In this document: in pieces, positions 62,715 to 64,000 of the stretch
Layout of the letters: the number at the start of each line of letters is the position of its first letter
How positions within the stretch are numbered: position 1 is the stretch's first letter
Assembly (NCBI RefSeq): GCF_001613445.1
Contig: NZ_BDCJ01000028.1
Span: 78,090 to 142,089 of the forward strand
Direction of reading: 5' to 3'
Length of the DNA: 64,000 nt
Source of the DNA: Nocardia grenadensis NBRC 108939
Lineage (GTDB): Bacteria; Actinomycetota; Actinomycetes; Mycobacteriales; Mycobacteriaceae
The notes under the pieces: generated by a model
Databases searched by the model: none
What the model was told of the DNA's origin: nothing
What the model saw: the letters and a program-made list of their open reading frames with translations, nothing else
Translations under genes and position numbers: made by a program

Positions 62715-62773
62715 GCCATCGCTGCTGGTCAAGGCAACTTCGTTGTTTTCCGCGCGATTACTACCTGAACCCC
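62715..62773 (-). repeat. right 59-bp inverted repeat of the DMT cassette
   Basis: Reverse complement of 61574-61632 at 47 of 59 positions, ungapped. The headless GntR/FadR-type fragment begins at its outer edge. No transposase or target duplication was seen. Confidence 0.8.
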
Positions 62774-63187
62774 AGCTTCGTCCTGCTCGGAGTTCTCACC
62801 GGACAAGCGGCGGCGTGGGCTGCCGAACGTGTCGATCCGGACGAGTTACCGCGGCTACGGGAGCTGGCTGCCGCGGTCGCCACCTGCTCGGGCGATGATG
62901 CCATCGGTGAGGCGAACTGGAAGTTTCATCAGGCGATCCACCGGGCCGCCCACTCCCCCCGGCTGCTCACTCAGATCAAACAGGCCGCCCGGGTGGTGCC
63001 GTCGAACTTCCTGCGGATGTTCCCCGAACACGAGCGGCATTCGCTGCACGAACACGACGAACTGCTCGATGCGCTCGAAGCACGTGAGGCGCTCGCGGCT
63101 CGCACGATCGCCGAGAAGCACGTCCTGGAAGCGGGCGACTTCCTGGCGGATTGGCTCGAGTCCCAGCAGCGGGAGCAGCCCGCCTGA
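62760..63187 (+). pseudogene. GntR/FadR-type regulator fragment lacking the DNA-binding domain
   Basis: The open frame encodes an FCD ligand domain only: FVLLGVLTGQAAAWAAERV, DELPRLRELAAAV, NWKFHQAIHRAAHSPRLL, EHDELLDALEAREALAART and HVLEAGDFLADWL. The His/Asp ligand-site residues are present, but the N-terminal winged helix is missing and no start codon fits. It begins where the right inverted repeat ends. Probably the remainder of a GntR gene cut by the cassette. Confidence 0.7.
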
Positions 63188-63229
63188 CCGCCGCCGCGCG
63201 AGGTGAATCGAAACCCACCGATCACCGCA

Positions 63230-63251
63230 CCGCACCGCGGGGCCGGTGCGG
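63230..63251 (-). terminator. hairpin downstream of pyc
   Basis: CCGCACC (63230-63236) pairs with GGTGCGG (63245-63251) across an 8-base loop, 35 bases after the pyc stop. Confidence 0.5.
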
Positions 63252-63285
63252 CAGGCTCCGCAGCACCATGCGGTAGCAGCGACCG

Positions 63286-64000
63286 TCATACGGCGCCCTG
63301 TGCGGCCATTACGAGCAGGAGGTCTCCCCCGTCGACTTGCTGGACGGAAGCTATTGCGATACGTGCAACGGTTCCTGCTTGCGGCGCGGTGATGGATGCC
63401 TCCATTTTCATGGCCTCGATGGTTCCCAGGGCGTCTCCGGCAGCGACGACATCACCTTCGGTCACTGCGAGGGTGACAACACCGGCAAACGGTGCCGCTA
63501 CCTGCCGGGGGTCGTTGCGGTCGGCCTTCTCCGCTTGCTTCACCTCACTCGCGATCGCGCGGTCACGCACCGCGATCGGACGCAGCTGTCCGTTGAGGAT
63601 GCACATCACCGTGCGCATCCCGCGCTCGTCGGGTTCGGAGATCGCCTCCAACCCGATGAGCAGGGTGACGCCCTTCTCCAACTGGACCCGGTGTTCCTCG
63701 CCGTAGCGCAGGCCGTAGAAGAACTGGTTGGCCGACAGGCCGGTGGTGTCGCCGTAGGTATCGCGGTGGGCGAGGAACTCACCCGTCGGTCCGGGGAACA
63801 GCAGCCGGTTCAGGGTCGCGCGCCGCTGGGCCGAGTCGCCGTCGAGCGCCTTCCGATCATCACTGCTGAGCGCACTCTCCGCGGTAGCCGCGTAGCGGCC
63901 GGCGAGGGCCTTCTCCCGGAACGGCTCGGGCCAGCCACCGGCCGGCGTGCCGAGTTCCCCGCGCAGGAAACCGATCACCGAATCCGGGATGTCGTAGCGA
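63286..64000 (-). CDS. pyc: pyruvate carboxylase, C-terminal part (gene runs off the window)
   Basis: About 238 residues of the C-terminal end. They include the carboxyltransferase-domain tail (FLRGELGTPAGGWPEPFREK, 20 residues; NRLLFPGPTGEFLAHRDTYGD) and the biotin carrier domain with the biotinylated lysine in EAMKMEASI. The protein carboxylates pyruvate to oxaloacetate, an anaplerotic step. The 5' end lies beyond position 64000. The frame is clean through the right edge (RYDIPDSVIGF). Confidence 0.95.
   Translation of the reverse strand, partial: RYDIPDSVIGFLRGELGTPAGGWPEPFREKALAGRYAATAESALSSDDRKALDGDSAQRRATLNRLLFPGPTGEFLAHRDTYGDTTGLSANQFFYGLRYGEEHRVQLEKGVTLLIGLEAISEPDERGMRTVMCILNGQLRPIAVRDRAIASEVKQAEKADRNDPRQVAAPFAGVVTLAVTEGDVVAAGDALGTIEAMKMEASITAPQAGTVARIAIASVQQVDGGDLLLVMAAQGAV

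Noticed and set aside
61574..62773. Insertion sequence with its own transposase.
   Set aside because: The only substantial gene inside is a multi-helix DMT transporter; no DDE or other transposase motif is present in any frame I read.

Overview
The window is high-GC actinobacterial DNA, most likely Nocardia or a close relative in the Corynebacteriales. The housekeeping genes gatB, pfkA, gatA, gatC, an ACT-domain gene, ligA, a MetE-family gene, mnmA and a cysteine desulfurase occur in the relative order known from mycobacteria (the Rv3009c-Rv3025c block). GTG starts, ATGA stop/start overlaps and leaderless promoters are common. No rRNA, tRNA, CRISPR array, phage region or transposase gene was seen.

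Region 1 (1-11.8 kb) looks like a catabolic island for an aromatic or N-heterocyclic acid. Two divergent operons share a promoter region with a mirrored 19-bp operator. Leftward are maleate isomerase, a VOC protein, a small MmoB/DmpM-like protein, an alpha/beta hydrolase and a frame-broken MFS transporter. Rightward are a HyuA/HyuB-type ATP-dependent amidohydrolase or carboxylase (with an acetone-carboxylase-gamma-like Cys module fused to HyuB), an acyl-adenylating ligase, an aryl-CoA-type FAD monooxygenase and a TetR regulator. The maleate isomerase implies that maleate is formed and passed on as fumarate; the starting substrate is unknown.

Region 2 (12-43.6 kb) is the core gat/pfkA/ligA/mnmA block. 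About 15 kb of signalling and envelope genes sits between pfkA and gatA. It includes two copies of a histidine kinase - response regulator - membrane Ser/Thr kinase module, and a secreted phospholipase A2-like pair flanking a membrane alpha/beta hydrolase. An SRPBCC gene has a leaderless promoter with a KstR-like palindrome between -35 and -10.

Region 3 (43.6-45.2 kb) is a hairpin-rich, lower-GC stretch ending in a HigA/HigB-like pair arranged convergently.

Region 4 (45.2-60.9 kb) is the most striking part: four cobalamin riboswitches in about 8.5 kb. Leftward, one precedes metE-metF-pabB-folP and a second precedes glyA. Rightward, a third precedes a protein that is only the N-terminal half of MetE, and a fourth precedes an oligopeptide/nickel-type ABC transporter. 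Together these genes make folate, load it with one-carbon units, reduce them to methyl-folate and methylate homocysteine without B12, and may also import cobalt or a corrinoid. I infer a B12-starvation methionine regulon. The last transporter gene is a tandem ATPase broken by a C10 tract.

Region 5 (61-64 kb) holds a decayed citrate-lyase-beta-like gene, a DMT transporter inside a 1.2-kb segment bounded by 59-bp inverted repeats, a headless GntR/FadR-type fragment, and the 3' part of pyruvate carboxylase, which runs off the window.
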